DNA of 64,000 nt. Origin: Lepidurus packardi (lineage: Eukaryota > Arthropoda > Branchiopoda > Notostraca > Triopsidae). The notes beneath the pieces were generated by a model, which had not been told where the DNA came from, searched no databases, and saw nothing but the letters and a program-made list of their open reading frames with translations. Both the position numbers and the translations under genes were made by a program. This document shows positions 32,936 through 43,592 of this stretch, piece by piece (within the stretch, counting starts at the first letter, position 1; every line of letters begins with the position of its first letter). The DNA lies in NCBI GenBank assembly GCA_023053545.1, contig JAKZAN010000001.1:4174565-4238564 (forward strand), written 5' to 3'.

Positions 32936-34605
32936 AATGTATATGTACAATACCTTCCAAAAAAAAAACGAGTATAGGGAAACCACACTGGGCTAATCCT
33001 TACCCTTGGGATTAATTAAAATTTGCTCGTTCGAACCCGCTCCTCTCTAAAACCAAACCAAAACTAAGGAAAGTAGAATCCTAGTTTCTCCGAGGTGGGG
33101 TTATTTTTTTGAAAGGGGTAATATTACTAGTCTATATCACACTTGCAGGTCAGTTTCTAATAAACATGGCTCCTCATCTGACATCAGACAAAAAGGGAGA
33201 AATTCTTGGAAGGAGAAATAGTGGTATTTCGATAAAAACAAATAGCGTTGAGGTTAAATGTAAGCAAAGCAACAGTGCAAAGGTGGGTTAATCGGAAAGA
33301 AAATGAAGGAAAAGTGGAAAGGAAGGTAAGAATGAAAATGTTTGTTAAGTAGAATTTTCAATGTAATATTGTAGGTTGGCTCTGCTCGTCCAGAAATATT
33401 AAGCGTAAATGAGAAAATCAACTTGATTGCTGCTTCCGTAGCATATCCAACTTTGCAAATGAGAGAACTTGTTCAACTTTGTGGCCAGGAACATGATATT
33501 TCAACGCAAACAGGATCCAGAATTCTGGCGAAAGCAGTATCAGATCTCGAGGACCCGCTAAGAAATTTATTCTGTCAGAGCGACACAAAGAAGCTAGAGC
33601 TCGGTTTTGCGAACAATTCCGAAATCGGGATTATGAGTATTGGGCAAGTGTTGTTTTTTCGGACGAAACAACCATTTCTTCTGTTTCCAACAAACCTACC
33701 GCGAGGTAATCGAGGTTTATCGCGAGGAAATTACTACTCCGGCTAATAAGATTCATCATCACATCAGTTGCACAATTTCTTAGAGAAACAAGCGCTATAG
33801 CGATGAGATGCTGAGGGACAGTTGTCGAAGTGGGAGGTTTTCAGTATCTGCGTTTGCCTGGTTTTCTGCTACTACTGGATTTAGTTCTCTTACGAGAATC
33901 ACAAGAAAACTGAATGCGGAAAATTATGTCGACATTCTTTCTCAAGAACTTCCCATAATGCGCGAAGCACTCGGCGATGCCTTGGTTTTTCAGCAAGACA
34001 ATTCACCTGTGCATACAGCAAGATCAGTTAGAACGTATCTTACTGAACAAGGCATTACGCTTCTACCACATCCTCCACGATCACCCGATCTCAACCCGAT
34101 AAAGCATGCCTGGGCCATGCTGAAGCGAAGGATACAGTAACATTTCTATCAACTAAAAAAATCACAGTTTTTTTATTAGCAATTCGACCTTACGCGGAAA
34201 AGAAGAACTCTGGGTTCAAGTCCTTCGTGTATGGGATGAAATATTGGAAGACCCTGATTTTTGGATCACATTAACAGAATCAATGCCAAGAAGATTGGAG
34301 ATGTGCCGTGATAACAATGGAGGCATTACAAAATATTAAGAGGAAAAGCCAGCAGCTCACTTTAAATTTTTTTTGGGGGGAGAGGGGTTTGGCAAGAGCA
34401 TTTCTGTAAGAGTATTTTCTCTGTTCTACAGCCCAGGGTTGAAACGGATTCCGCTTTCTATACGTTTCGGTTTGGTTTTTAGACAGGAGACCTACAAATC
34501 GGTTCGTTAAGCAGTCTTTAATTAATCCCACGGGTAGGGGATTAGACCACTGTGGTTTCCCTATACTCGTTTTTTTTTGGAAGGTATAGTACATATATAA
34601 GGGAA
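32936..34605 (+). mobile_element. Tc1/mariner transposon, inactive
   Basis: Inverted termini of at least 80 bases match between 32940-33020 and 34515-34600 (ataccttccaaaaaaaa, acgagtatagggaaacca). A broken transposase lies between. The exact TA target sites are not resolved because the outermost bases (gtacaatacc / gtactatacc) differ slightly. Related terminal sequence recurs at 43800-43935. Confidence 0.8.
33166..34339 (+). pseudogene. Tc1/mariner transposase remnant
   Basis: It starts MAPHLTSDKKGEILGRR (helix-turn-helix region) and loses frame within 40 codons. Later pieces give VVFSDETTIS (first Asp), FQQDNSPVHTARS (second Asp) and RSPDLNPIKHAWAMLKRR. The family has Glu in NPIE; here it is Lys, so the catalytic triad is broken in addition to the frameshifts. 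The C-terminal part (ELWVQVLRVWDEI to ITKY) stops at 34339. Confidence 0.85.
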
Positions 34606-35212
34606 AGGGTTTCAAAAGGTAAAAGGCACAAAGTTCCTGGTTCACAAGAATTTGCCAGTTAAGTGATAACAAATAGGCAATAACAAAGGGAAAGCAAGGA
34701 TTTACATTCTCTTCATTGTATTACAATTCTATAGGCTTTGCTTTCTCCTTGCATATTTGTAAAGGCAGTCTTCGAAGTACTATATTGTCACGTCACTAAC
34801 TAACAACTGGTTGGATTTTACAATGACGTGGTCTTTCACGGGGCCCTGATTTTGCTACGAAACACAAAGACTAAGGTTGAGGTCACTAACAGAATCTGTA
34901 TTCGCTACTGGCATACAATCTCCACTCGTTCTGTAGCTTCTTCTCTCTAGTTTCCCTGTCGCAGCTCTTCTCTCTTCTGTCATCCTTTTATGTCCTCCCC
35001 AAACAAACGAAATCAACGTAGTCCCCTTAGTTTCGGGGAAGTGACTTTCACTAGCCCAGAAACCAAGGGTCCGGGGTAACAAAAAGGGAAACTACGTTAA
35101 GAAAACGACTACCAAAAATTGACATGACAATATATACAGAAAATACATTTCGAAATAATCCAAACCAACTTAATACCAATTACTCTATACCTGATTGTTC
35201 TAGCGATCCGAT
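34606..35212. other. No recognised gene
   Basis: Mixed-composition sequence between the mariner relic and the PVF pseudogene. I see no exon with supporting splice sites or motif. Confidence 0.4.
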
Positions 35213-35766
35213 TTATCCAGAACGCATTTCGCACTTACAAGAATCGTGTTGTATTACTTCAACGTCTACACACGTAGTAACCTTAGTCTTAGAATTGGTT
35301 AAATGCTTCGTCACGGGTATCATTAATTTAGATATCTTAGTGGGCATGCAGGACAGCAGGCCTTGGCTGTTACATGAACCATCACAGCAGAACACTTCAG
35401 CCATGTTTGGTACGATCTATTGCCGTTGGAATTAAGATAAATTTTATGAGGGGAAGCATGGGCCGGAAAGCATGAAAAAGCATTAAAATTAGTTTCCAAA
35501 TGAAGTTTTTAGAAAACACTTACTTTCTTCCTATGCTGTTTAGCGTTCACCATATCGTTATCACTGCGTTGTTTCAGGGCCGATATTTCTTCATCGACGA
35601 TAATATCTAGTGATTCTAGTTACTCGCCTGGTGCGAAGGTATCTGAAGTTTCTTCCTCAGCAAAGTGATCAAAACTTGCTACTTCAGTGAAAATTTCCGG
35701 TATTCTTACGTACGCAGCACTAGCTGAAGCTGCGCTAAACAGTAATAGGGCAATCTAGTTCTTCAT
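35213..35766 (-). pseudogene. PDGF/VEGF-like factor pseudogene
   Basis: Exon 1 (35524-35766) has exactly the same 243-base length, Met-Lys start, signal-peptide region and Lys-Lys donor as the gene at 709-1746. However, it has in-frame stops at codons 4 (TAG) and 49 (TAA). After a 107-base intron, exon 2 (35213-35416) keeps CDGSC, SCMPTKIS and HDSCKC but then stops. The C-terminal cysteine exon is not found. It is a diverged duplicate about 34 kb from the live gene, stranded by transposon insertions in between. Confidence 0.85.
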
Positions 35767-35799
35767 CACAGTAAGACAGTCTAACGACTGAAGGTTATA

Positions 35800-36530
35800 A
35801 TAGCCTTCCACAGATCACGATATTTAACCTAAAACCGTCTGTCATAATATTGTTTCAATAATTACACATTGCGGTTTTTAAAACATCCTAGACATAAATA
35901 AAGGAAATAAGTTCGTGTTTTTCTTAGATAAGCAGAAGTTATGCCCCTCTTTTCTCGGTAAAATTTTAATTATAGCTTCACCACGAAGTGGAAGCAAAAT
36001 CAGTTTCAAAAGTCTTTCGCAGTATGAACTACAGTTAACCGGAGAACGAATACAGCAATACATTTTCTCGTGTGGTTAAATTTGGAAGTCGTCAAAGACG
36101 TTTTTACAATCGATGTTTTACAAAGAAATAACCTTTTGCTATTGGGATGACTTCTTAGTCTTTAACATTCTGCTAAGATCTCGTTTATTTGACTACAAGC
36201 GTGGGTACCAAATGCTAACTGGACACGGGCTGAACTGTGACTGCCTCTCTCTCCCTTTTTCCTTACTCAACTGACCTTTCATTAGGCAAAGCTGCCCTCA
36301 AGGTTACATAACAATAGAGGGCATGTAGATGTGACTGACCTATCAGTCATTGTGGCTTTCCGGGCATAGATAAGTGGTGGTTTATGGTGTCATAGTACAG
36401 AATAAAGTGCCCTGAAATTTTTCCTGGTTGTTTTAACCAACGACTGCAATGGTAAACCAATGGTACTATTTGACCATAGGTCAAATTACACCCACAATAT
36501 ATCCACTCCCAAGGTCTCCATTTCTTCCCT
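35800..36530. other. No recognised gene
   Basis: Upstream flank of the pseudogene. No supported coding exon, RNA gene or repeat boundary seen. Confidence 0.4.
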
Positions 36531-36559
36531 CAAACGGCTAACCGCACAAGTGGCACAAG

Positions 36560-37330
36560 TACGTGGAAAAGACGTCGCGCTCTGACGTAATGACGTCGCA
36601 GAGAGACGTCTCAGCGACGTTTGGGCGCCAGCCAATTGTCAAGCGCTTCGACGTTCAAATATGACGACCTTTGAACGTCGACAATTGACGGTGTGACAAC
36701 GTCAATTTGTGATGTCACCGCAACGTCTTCATTCGACGGTTTGGTAACGTACCTAGGCGACGTGAAAGCCACGTCTTATTGCGACGTTATATCGACGTGT
36801 TTTGTATCGTTTAAAAATGCAGTATAAAGCTTAGTAAATTGTGTATTAATCTATCCATCCAAAATCCATCCATTGTGTATTAATCTATCCATCCAATATT
36901 AGCCTTCGCTCATATGGAAACCTTTCTATACACTGCAAAAAAAGATATTTAGCGAAGGAAAAGCCTTGGAAAATAGTAAATGTAGCCCAAGTAGCACAAG
37001 TTGGTCGAAGGAACGTCTGTTTCTGACCTTTAACGTCAAAAAGTGACGTTATTTCAACGTTGCAAAGACATACAATTTGCAATCTTTGGTAACGTCAGCG
37101 TTAGACGATATGGCGACGTCCACTGGTGACGATCTTGACGTCAGCATGTTACGCTTTCTTGACGTCAACATGGGATGATAAGGTAACGTCCGAAAAGGAC
37201 GATACGACAACGTCTAAAAGAGACAATATGACAACGTCCGAAAGGGACGATACGACAACGTCTGAAAGAGACGATATGATAACGTCCGAAAGGGACGACA
37301 TAAAATCGTCTACTGGGGACGTCTATGAAA
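36560..37330. repeat. Field of CGTC/GACG-rich short inverted motifs
   Basis: The word gacgt/acgtc recurs every 10 to 30 bases across most of this stretch (for example 36572-36810 and 37015-37180), ending in a regular 24-bp array at 37182-37325. The motif density is far above that of the flanks. It may be the end of an unclassified transposon; matching short phrases (gcacaag near 36549 and 36996) lie at two places in it. Confidence 0.6.
37182..37325 (+). repeat. 24-bp tandem array, each unit a small hairpin
   Basis: Six units of 24 bases of the form gacaaCGTCYraaagRGACGatay. Each can pair CGTC(C/T) with (G/A)GACG across a 5-base loop. Units alternate C..G and T..A at the fifth pair (the last has T..G), so stems are largely kept. 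Unit 2 has one mismatch (agaca). Confidence 0.85.
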
Positions 37331-37504
37331 CATCATTTAGCATCGTTTATAGTCTGAGCACCATCGAGGTTCATCGTTTATACTGCAGTTGGCAAAAAAA
37401 AAATATTATTTGTTCTTTATATTGTATTTTGTTGTGTATTTGTTTTTAATTAAATAAATCGTCAATGATTTAACCAAAATTAGTTTTCAATTTAAAAAAA
37501 GTTC

Positions 37505-37745
37505 ACTCACATAAAAAAAAAAATTTACCAAATTACCAAAAGATTACCAAAAATTAAAAACTTTACCAATTAAAAATTACCAATTACCAACAATTACCCC
37601 AAAAAATTACAAAATAATTATATAAAACAAATGTATTACAAAAAATTACCAATTACCAAAAAATTACCAATTACCCCAAAAATACCAATTACCAAAAATT
37701 ACCAAAAAATAAATTACAAAACAAATCACAAAGGTCAATAAATAA
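37505..37745 (+). repeat. Low-complexity ttaccaa/aaaattacc tract
   Basis: Irregular repeats of aattaccaa, accaaaaa and caatt fill this AT-rich stretch. There is no coding content. Confidence 0.8.
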
Positions 37746-37851
37746 AATTCACAAAGGTCAATTTAAAAAAGTCACAAAGGTCAATTAAAAAAATAAATAA
37801 AAAAATATTAAAAAGATAAACAATTATTAAAAACCGAAAAAACAAAGACAA

Positions 37852-39690
37852 TTAATTGTCAGTGTCCGACGAAATGGGGGAGATGCTCCCCGCCGTTTTC
37901 TTCGCCTGCTGTCCAAAGCGCTGTTTTGCGTACTTTAGAAAGGCAGCGCTTTCTGTCTTAAACGCATGGCTGTCCAGTTGGCTGAACCTAGACTTAAGGC
38001 CTTCTGTAAAGACAAAAATAAAATTATTAGATATTTTTTTACGAGTTTTTAATTATTTAATCTTATTAACCAAAAACACTTAGGAATCGTCCATAAATGG
38101 CGCCACCCAAAAATCGCGATTTTTTTACCCACCCCCCTCTCTCAGTCACCTACCGTCACCTTCACCGTCACCCCACCCTCTAAAATGGCGCCATCACCTG
38201 GTTGACCCCTCTCACAAAAAAGGGAAAAATATGGGCTTTTTTTTAACAGACATATTGACAATCCTTCAAGAGTTAGGTAAACGCTACAAACTCTGTCTAC
38301 TTAGGAGCTAGAAATAGCAAGAAAACTTTCACAAAATTGTGAAAACACAAGAATAACATTCACACTTTGGCACTTACGTAAAAATGGTTTGCACATCATC
38401 ACCAGTTAAGTTTAGAGTTACAGGATGGCGTCACTTTCTTGCCAACCCCCTCCCACCCTCTCGTCATCTCGCGTCATCTTTTACTGAACCCACCCACCCT
38501 CTCCCTGGGTGGTGCCATTTATGGACGGCCCCTTACTTAGGAGAACTTTAACTAAGATGGAATCCTTAATTGCGGACTTGCGTTTGTTACGCCCTTCCCA
38601 GTTAAAGTCTTTCCAAACGTCATCATTGGCAACTGCGAGCCAGGCATTCTTAATCCCGTCTTTGATGTTAGCCCCTCCAATAGTTGCGATAAAAGAAACC
38701 TACAAAATCAGATTACTTTATATATTCAACATTGGATAATAACTTATTACGAAAGCTGTTCTGAAGTTTTTTTCAGCGAGTTTAGCCTCCAGCTCTTTCA
38801 ACTCGGACACTGAAGAGCAAGGTGCGTGCTCAAAGTCATCTTGGGTCGATGCATGATGTGGGTGGGAACTCGCCAACTTGTTCACCGCTGCGGTAAGCTT
38901 GTCCAGCTTGTAGAGGCAGGCATTTACCCCAAGCATCAATTTTTTTTAAGTAATTTCTGAAAAAATAAAGAACTTTAGCAAAGACGATATATGTGTATTA
39001 TGGTTATTACAGTTACCTTGGCAGGGGATCTCATCGGAGCAACGCTTCCTCTTCCCGTGAATTGATGCTAACTCTTGTCGTGATGTGCTTGCGATTTCCA
39101 AAATAACTGGTAAAGAACAAATGTTATAGTTATATTACATGTTACTAGCAATACCTTACCCTCACTCTCGTCGCTCTCTGCAGGAGTGGAAGCGTGACTT
39201 TCCGTACGAGGGACACCAGATTCAACTGCCCACTTGCCAAGTTTGGAGCATAGTAATTGGTCCTGCGCTGATGTTTCGCAGTCTTCCTTTTCACTATCAC
39301 TTTCTTCACACTGAGATAGACCAAACACTTCTTGGTCACAGAACTCGCCAAAGTCACTCTTGTTCCAGTTGTCGTCACTTTCAATTTCTTCACACTCTAA
39401 CTCAACAAAATCATCCACACCGTTAACACTGATGGGTGTGACGGATTCCACGATGGGTGTGGAAGAGGTGATGGGTGTGACGGATTCCACGATGGGTGTA
39501 AAAGATATCTGCGCCGTTTGAGGCAAGATTTCTACAACATCAGCAGATACCAGTTCACGGTTTAGACTTTGAGATATCGGGAAGTCGCTATTGATGGTCC
39601 CCGAAGTGTACTCGTCCAAGTCTGCTGCCAGTCTTGTTAAGAGTTGTCTTCTACTAACGTTTTATTTCCGTTTTCGTTTTCGTTCCGACA
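37852..39690 (-). CDS. DUF4806-type protein gene, probably degenerate
   Basis: Exons on the minus strand are a first one from about 39690 to about 39156 with acidic content, then about 39017-39106, 38751-38974, 38537-38699 and 37852-38003. The 38537-38699 exon reads IGGANIKDGIKNAWLAVAND and WKDFNWEGRNKRKSAIKDS, the layout of DUF4806 (GG..KD.v...., .NW.GR..K.a......). The last exon ends SISPISSDTDN. Two flaws are visible. The natural start MSERKRKRK is followed by an in-frame TAA, and the 38751 exon stays open only if one A is removed from the run near 38945. A MITE lies in the last intron. DUF4806 proteins are common in arthropods and of unknown function. Confidence 0.6.
38083..38532. mobile_element. 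MITE with CGTCCATAAATGGCGCCACCC ends
   Basis: Inverted termini (cgtccataaatggcgccacc at the left; its complement with one change, ggtggtgccatttatggacg, at the right) bound about 450 bp of non-coding DNA. It lies wholly within the last intron of the DUF4806-type gene, starting just after the donor. The word acttag lies on both outer sides, but I could not fix the target-duplication length or superfamily. Confidence 0.75.
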
Positions 39691-40287
39691 TGTTTCCTAA
39701 CAAACTACATTATAGATACATTACTTACTTAGCTTTTTTTTAAGAAATGAAATATTAACGGACGGAGTGGACAAATAAGTGTACCTCTCTAAATGGCTTA
39801 TGTAGTTATTTAAATCACAATCTTTGTCGAAATGTAATCACACTGTAAACTGTAGTTATTGTAAACTCGCGTTATATTGCTCGTTGTGTTTCATAACCAC
39901 GACTGACAACGTATTAACAGCGCAGGTGTCGATCCCGGACCAGGTAAGGTCAGACTGGTCTCCAGGGTCAGGAAAAACATTCCATACGAAGGTCAAGTCG
40001 ATTATAGTCAGACCCTCGTCAAGTCTGAAGAATTATAACATTCACTTTCAATTACGCCATGCTATACACTTTGTTACCATACACTATAACTTCAAGGCTT
40101 CGCAAATTGACCGACGACAATATGCTTTTCCGTTATTTGTTATCATTTCTAGCCTACTACTACGCTAATTGCTTCAAGGGTTCTCAATACGACATTCCCT
40201 TCTAATTAAGCTCCGTATTTACTTTGAAAGGAGCAGGCAATTAAATTGACTGAGTAAACACATTTGTATTGATCATTTAAATCACAT

Positions 40288-40470
40288 TTAATTATTCACG
40301 CCCTCTTGCCCCCCCTCCCCGTGGCCGCCACGGCCTCCACGGCCTCCACGGCCACGACCACGCCAAACCCATGGCTGCTGGCCGCGGCCACGACCACGCC
40401 AAACCCATGGCTGCATGGCTGCTGGCCGCGGCATTGCTACAGCTCGTGTTTGGTATATAGTCCTCAGCAA
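40288..40470 (-). CDS. Arg/Gly-rich short reading frame (uncertain)
   Basis: A frame reading MPRPAAMQPWVWRGRGRG, a near-duplicate WVWRGRGRG, then GGRGGRGGHGEGG to a stop at 40288. RGG-type tails occur in RNA-binding proteins, and Arg-rich tracts occur in small viral capsid N-termini; nothing here decides between them. A 45-base tandem duplication (ggccgcggccacgaccacgc) explains the repeated motif. It may be a last exon. Confidence 0.3.
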   Translation of the reverse strand: MLRTIYQTRAVAMPRPAAMQPWVWRGRGRGQQPWVWRGRGRGGRGGRGGHGEGGQEGVNN

Positions 40471-40530
40471 GAAAGCAAAGTATATAAGCTTTATTGCCTA
40501 TACTAAATTATGTATATTTATTTGCATTCT
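40438..40530 (+). repeat. Direct repeat B, copy 1 (matches 42176-42268)
   Basis: From agctcgtgtttggtatat to atttatttgcattctta this matches the promoter/5' leader of the coiled-coil gene at 42176-42268 with a few changes. It lies upstream of the Rep remnant. Confidence 0.85.
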
Positions 40531-40751
40531 TAAATTTGGTAATAAAATGTAATAGGTCAGTAACAGGCTTCGGCCTAAACTGGTAATAAAAAAAAAAAAA
40601 AAAAAAAATGTAATAGGTAATTCATGGTAATTAAATCTCGACATGGAGTTTTGGGCCTATGCGCGTCTTGTCTCATGTAATAAAAAAATCGAGGAGTTAG
40701 AAGGTGTTTGGGGGTCCCGTCCCCTGGGACCAGAGTGGAGCTTCCACTATT

Positions 40752-41010
40752 TATACATTGCAAATACCTCGTCGGCGCAGCGTCGCGGGGAAATGGCTAA
40801 GTTGACCTTCACCGGCGTATGCTGGTTAAGAATGTTTAGCAGTCCCCAGCCAGCGTCGCGGAGAAACGACGAGCTCCGGGTTCCCTCTCTCCCTTCTCCG
40901 GTTGAGTCCATGATAGGGTTCCTCGACCCTAGCGTCGCGGAGGATCTCCGAGGACCCTTTATAGATTGCAAATACCTCGTCGGCGCAGCGTCGCGGGGAA
41001 CTGGCTAAGG
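40752..41010 (+). repeat. Repeated agcgtcgcgg boxes
   Basis: The word agcgtcgcgg occurs four times (near 40777, 40853, 40931, 40987). A longer unit, attgcaaatacctcgtcggcgcagcgtcgcggggaa, occurs twice about 210 bases apart. These could be protein-binding iterons or promoter elements. The overlapping open frames in both directions are low-complexity by-products. Confidence 0.6.
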
Positions 41011-41157
41011 AAGTTTTAGCGCAATTCCGTTCCCGGAACTTTTCCCACATATTTGTTGTAATATCGCTTTACTCAATTTATAGCATTCGAAGGTCTCTCT
41101 TTTTGGGTTTTTGTTTGATATTTTGAAATGTTCAGTCCATCGTCACCCTTGTTATAA

Positions 41158-41225
41158 GGATAGGGAAATTTGAATTTTGACCCAAACGGGCGGAGCTAAA
41201 ACCACTAAAAAATGAATGAATCGGT
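41158..41225 (+). repeat. Direct repeat A, copy 1 (matches 42043-42105)
   Basis: aaggatagggaaatttgaat followed by a GC-rich hexamer and aaaccactaaa. The partner at 42043 reads aaggataggaaaatttgaat and ggggcgaagcttaaaccgct. The pair brackets the Rep remnant and its stem-loop. Confidence 0.7.
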
Positions 41226-41361
41226 TAATATGCATTATTGACATAGGTGTTCTTCAGTCAGAGCATGTATTTTGGTCTCTTGTATAACATATATATTGTC
41301 ATTCTGAAACTGAATTTTTTTTCGCGACGTGCGGGCTCCGCTGTACGCAATGAAGCCAGCG

Positions 41362-41890
41362 TTACCCTTTTAAATAGGCTCCAGTATATTTTCGTCTATC
41401 AAGGTGTGACTTCCCGACGTCAGAAGCTCCCCATATCCAGTGGCCTGTAGTTCTTCGATGATCTGCGATTGGCTCTTTGTAATCCGTACGTATTTTTTTT
41501 CCACGTGTTATAGTAAAGAACACGTAAGTCGGAGGGAATGGAATCCAAGTCCCCTGTTTTAAAAGCCGACATAGCGTCGTCCCAGGCTTTGATTTGGGTT
41601 GATTGACCGCCAACGCTAGGACAATCGCCATATTCTGTGAAGTCGCCATCTTTTTTACAATACGTAGAAGCTTGTTCCGTAGAGCACCTAGCAGGTTCAC
41701 AATGAGCTTTAGGTAACATTCCTTTAACTCGAACAAGTCGTTTAGGTTCATTAAATATAATAAAAACTTGGTGATGTAAAGTCCCGGACTCACTCTTTTC
41801 CCGGCCATAAACCCTGTAGCTCATCCCTACATAACGAAGTGACACAGTGGGGTTGTTGTCAGTATATACCCAACGTCTGGATTGAGCCAT
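41362..41890 (-). pseudogene. CRESS-DNA-virus-type replication initiator (Rep), broken remnant
   Basis: The ATG at 41890 opens a 156-codon frame with the three HUH endonuclease motifs in order: RRWVYTDNNP (motif I), GTLHHQVFI (motif II) and STYCKKDGDF (motif III with the catalytic Tyr). The helicase start, WIWGASDVGKS (Walker A), appears only in another frame (41362-41808). The remnant is therefore frameshifted between the domains, and the rest of the helicase is absent. Circo-like Reps nick an origin hairpin to start rolling-circle replication; here one lies just upstream (41915-41942). It is an endogenous viral element, not a functional protein. Confidence 0.85.
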
Positions 41891-41914
41891 GGCACAGTGG
41901 TACGTTGGGACAGA

Positions 41915-41942
41915 GGTCTGGGGTAATTACTATACCCAGACC
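41915..41942. other. Origin-type stem-loop next to the Rep remnant
   Basis: An 8-bp perfect stem GGTCTGGG/CCCAGACC encloses a 12-base loop. On the minus strand (Rep sense) the loop reads TATAGTAATTAC. It contains TAGTAATTAC, one base longer than the circovirus nonamer TAGTATTAC. It sits 25 bases upstream of the Rep start, the usual place for a CRESS replication origin. Confidence 0.8.
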
Positions 41943-42042
41943 AGGCTTGTACCAAACTTTTATACCTATCATCGTAACCTTGTACCAGCGCTAATAGATA
42001 AAGGCGCTAGGCCTCCGGGCAACTGTCCTCCCATGCTTTAAG

Positions 42043-42105
42043 GATAGGAAAATTTGAATTTTGGAGGAAAGGGGCGAAGCTTAAACCGCTAAATAAAACA
42101 AAATC
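42043..42105 (+). repeat. Direct repeat A, copy 2
   Basis: See 41158-41225. It lies directly upstream of the TATA box of the coiled-coil gene. Confidence 0.7.
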
Positions 42106-42156
42106 AATTATCGCTAGGTTGCTTTCCCACCACTCTTCAGGGAAATGAAATTAGGG

Positions 42157-42198
42157 TATATAAAAAGGTAAGTTAGCTCGTGTTTGGTATATCAGTCC
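42157..42198 (+). promoter_or_regulatory. TATA box and TCAGTC initiator of the coiled-coil gene
   Basis: TATATAAAAA at 42157-42166 is followed 35 bases later by TCAGTCC (42192), an arthropod-type initiator. The first ATG lies 129 bases downstream. The repeat copy at 40438 has lost the initiator (tatagtcc). Confidence 0.7.
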
Positions 42199-42268
42199 TC
42201 AGCGCAGGAAAGCCAAGTATGCTTTATTGCCTATATTAAATTATGTATATTTATTTGCATTCTTACAT
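42176..42268 (+). repeat. Direct repeat B, copy 2
   Basis: Initiator and 5' leader of the coiled-coil gene, duplicated at 40438-40530. Confidence 0.85.
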
Positions 42269-42320
42269 TTGCTTATCTTTTCCTTCCAGTTGATCCACGA
42301 CGCAAGCAACCAAGTGTATA

Positions 42321-43592
42321 ATGGCATCCGATCAGAGAGGCGAAGATTTACGTATCGACTGCGACGAAGCTCGACATGAATTTCATACAATAGAGAACCC
42401 CTGCAAGACGTGTATGTTCTGCATGCTGAAACGACAAATGACGGTGAGCAGGCTGATGCTTGGAGAGCACGAACACCGCAAAAAACATCAAGAAGAACTC
42501 ATTAAAGTAAGTCTTTTAATTGTGTATTTATTTTTGGAAATGAATTTTCTAACGCTTGTTTATCCATTTTCTTAGAGGTTACGAGAAGATAACGCTAAAT
42601 TACGTAGGGACCGAGCCAACTTCAAGATTAGGCTTTCGGAGCACGAGCAGCACATCGAAATGCAATGCAAACTCATTGAAGTAAGTCTTATAATTCAAAT
42701 TTCGTTGAAACTATTTTTCTAACGCTAGTTTTCCCATTTAGGCAGAGGATACGAGAAGACAATGCTAGTTTATATATGGACAAAGCCAACTTAAAGACCA
42801 GGCTTTCAGAGCAGGAGCAGCACATCGAAATGCAAGACCAACTCCTTAAAGTAAGTCTTATAATTATTTATTTTTTTCGAACTGGTTTTTCTAACACGTG
42901 TTTTTCCCTTTTCGCAGAACCTGCGTCAAGATTACTTCCGTGTAATGATGGAGCGAGACGATTTATTAGGACGACATATTAGGAGCACACTTTCTGCACC
43001 GGAGTCCTCTTCGAAAACCAAGGTACGGGTACTTTCTCTCCCTTCATCTGACTGACTGACTCCCATCCCATGACAACCCTTCTTCCTATACTTTCTCAGG
43101 ATTAGTCAAAGGCCTGGCCGTGTCTTCGGATTTTTAAGGGGTCAGCAGCGGTTAAGGTCATCACTTGTCTTTCCAGTCGTCTACCCTTCCTGCTCCTTGC
43201 TTCCCTCCCTCACACCCTTTCAATTCCTTATATAATTATTTTTTCGAATTTCGGTTTTTCTAACGCGTGTTCTTCCATTTTCACAGGGCTTTCAGAGCAG
43301 TTCTGAAGAGAAGAAACTCGCAGCAACTCACAGTGGCGACAATGGGGGCTGGAAATCGACTAATCCGCTCTTTTACATCCCTCCATCGACCTATTCCGGT
43401 CCTTTTCCTTTACCCAAGTCCATAATTACCGCACCTACTCCAGATGCTGAACCTGTCCCGAACCTGTCCCAAACCTCTCCTCCATATATTATATTTGACT
43501 CCAGCTCTATTCGCGACGAATCCCAATCTATACTACAATCCGACCCGAATACAATGCGCCATAAACCGGTCAAAAGTGTTTTTGACATCTGA
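42321..43592 (+). CDS. Protein built from tandem 35-aa coiled-coil exons
   Basis: Five exons: 42321-42506, 42576-42680, 42746-42850, 42918-43022 and 43287-43592, giving 300 aa. The three middle exons are each exactly 105 bases (35 aa, five heptads), all phase 0. Two are clear duplicates: NAKLRRDRANFKIRLSEHEQ and NASLYMDKANLKTRLSEQEQ, both then HIEMQ. The introns repeat gtaagtcttataatt. The first exon has CDEARHEFH and CKTCMFCML, a possible zinc site. The last exon is Pro/Ser-rich and ends SVFDI. A polyadenylation-type aataaa follows near 43637. Family unknown. A dimeric scaffold role is only an inference. Confidence 0.75.

Noticed and set aside
37126..37449. Open frame with TTSERDDT-like octapeptide repeats
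   Set aside because: It is simply the 24-bp hairpin array read in one frame; no start context, splice sites or conservation.
40643..41050. Two opposing open frames of 74-121 codons
   Set aside because: They overlay the repeated agcgtcgcgg boxes and have repeat-derived composition.
40438..42268. Integration of one unit-length circular CRESS genome with terminal duplication
   Set aside because: The two direct-repeat pairs have different spacing (about 1736 and 885 bases) and rearranged order, which a single circle cannot give; no capsid gene was seen between them.
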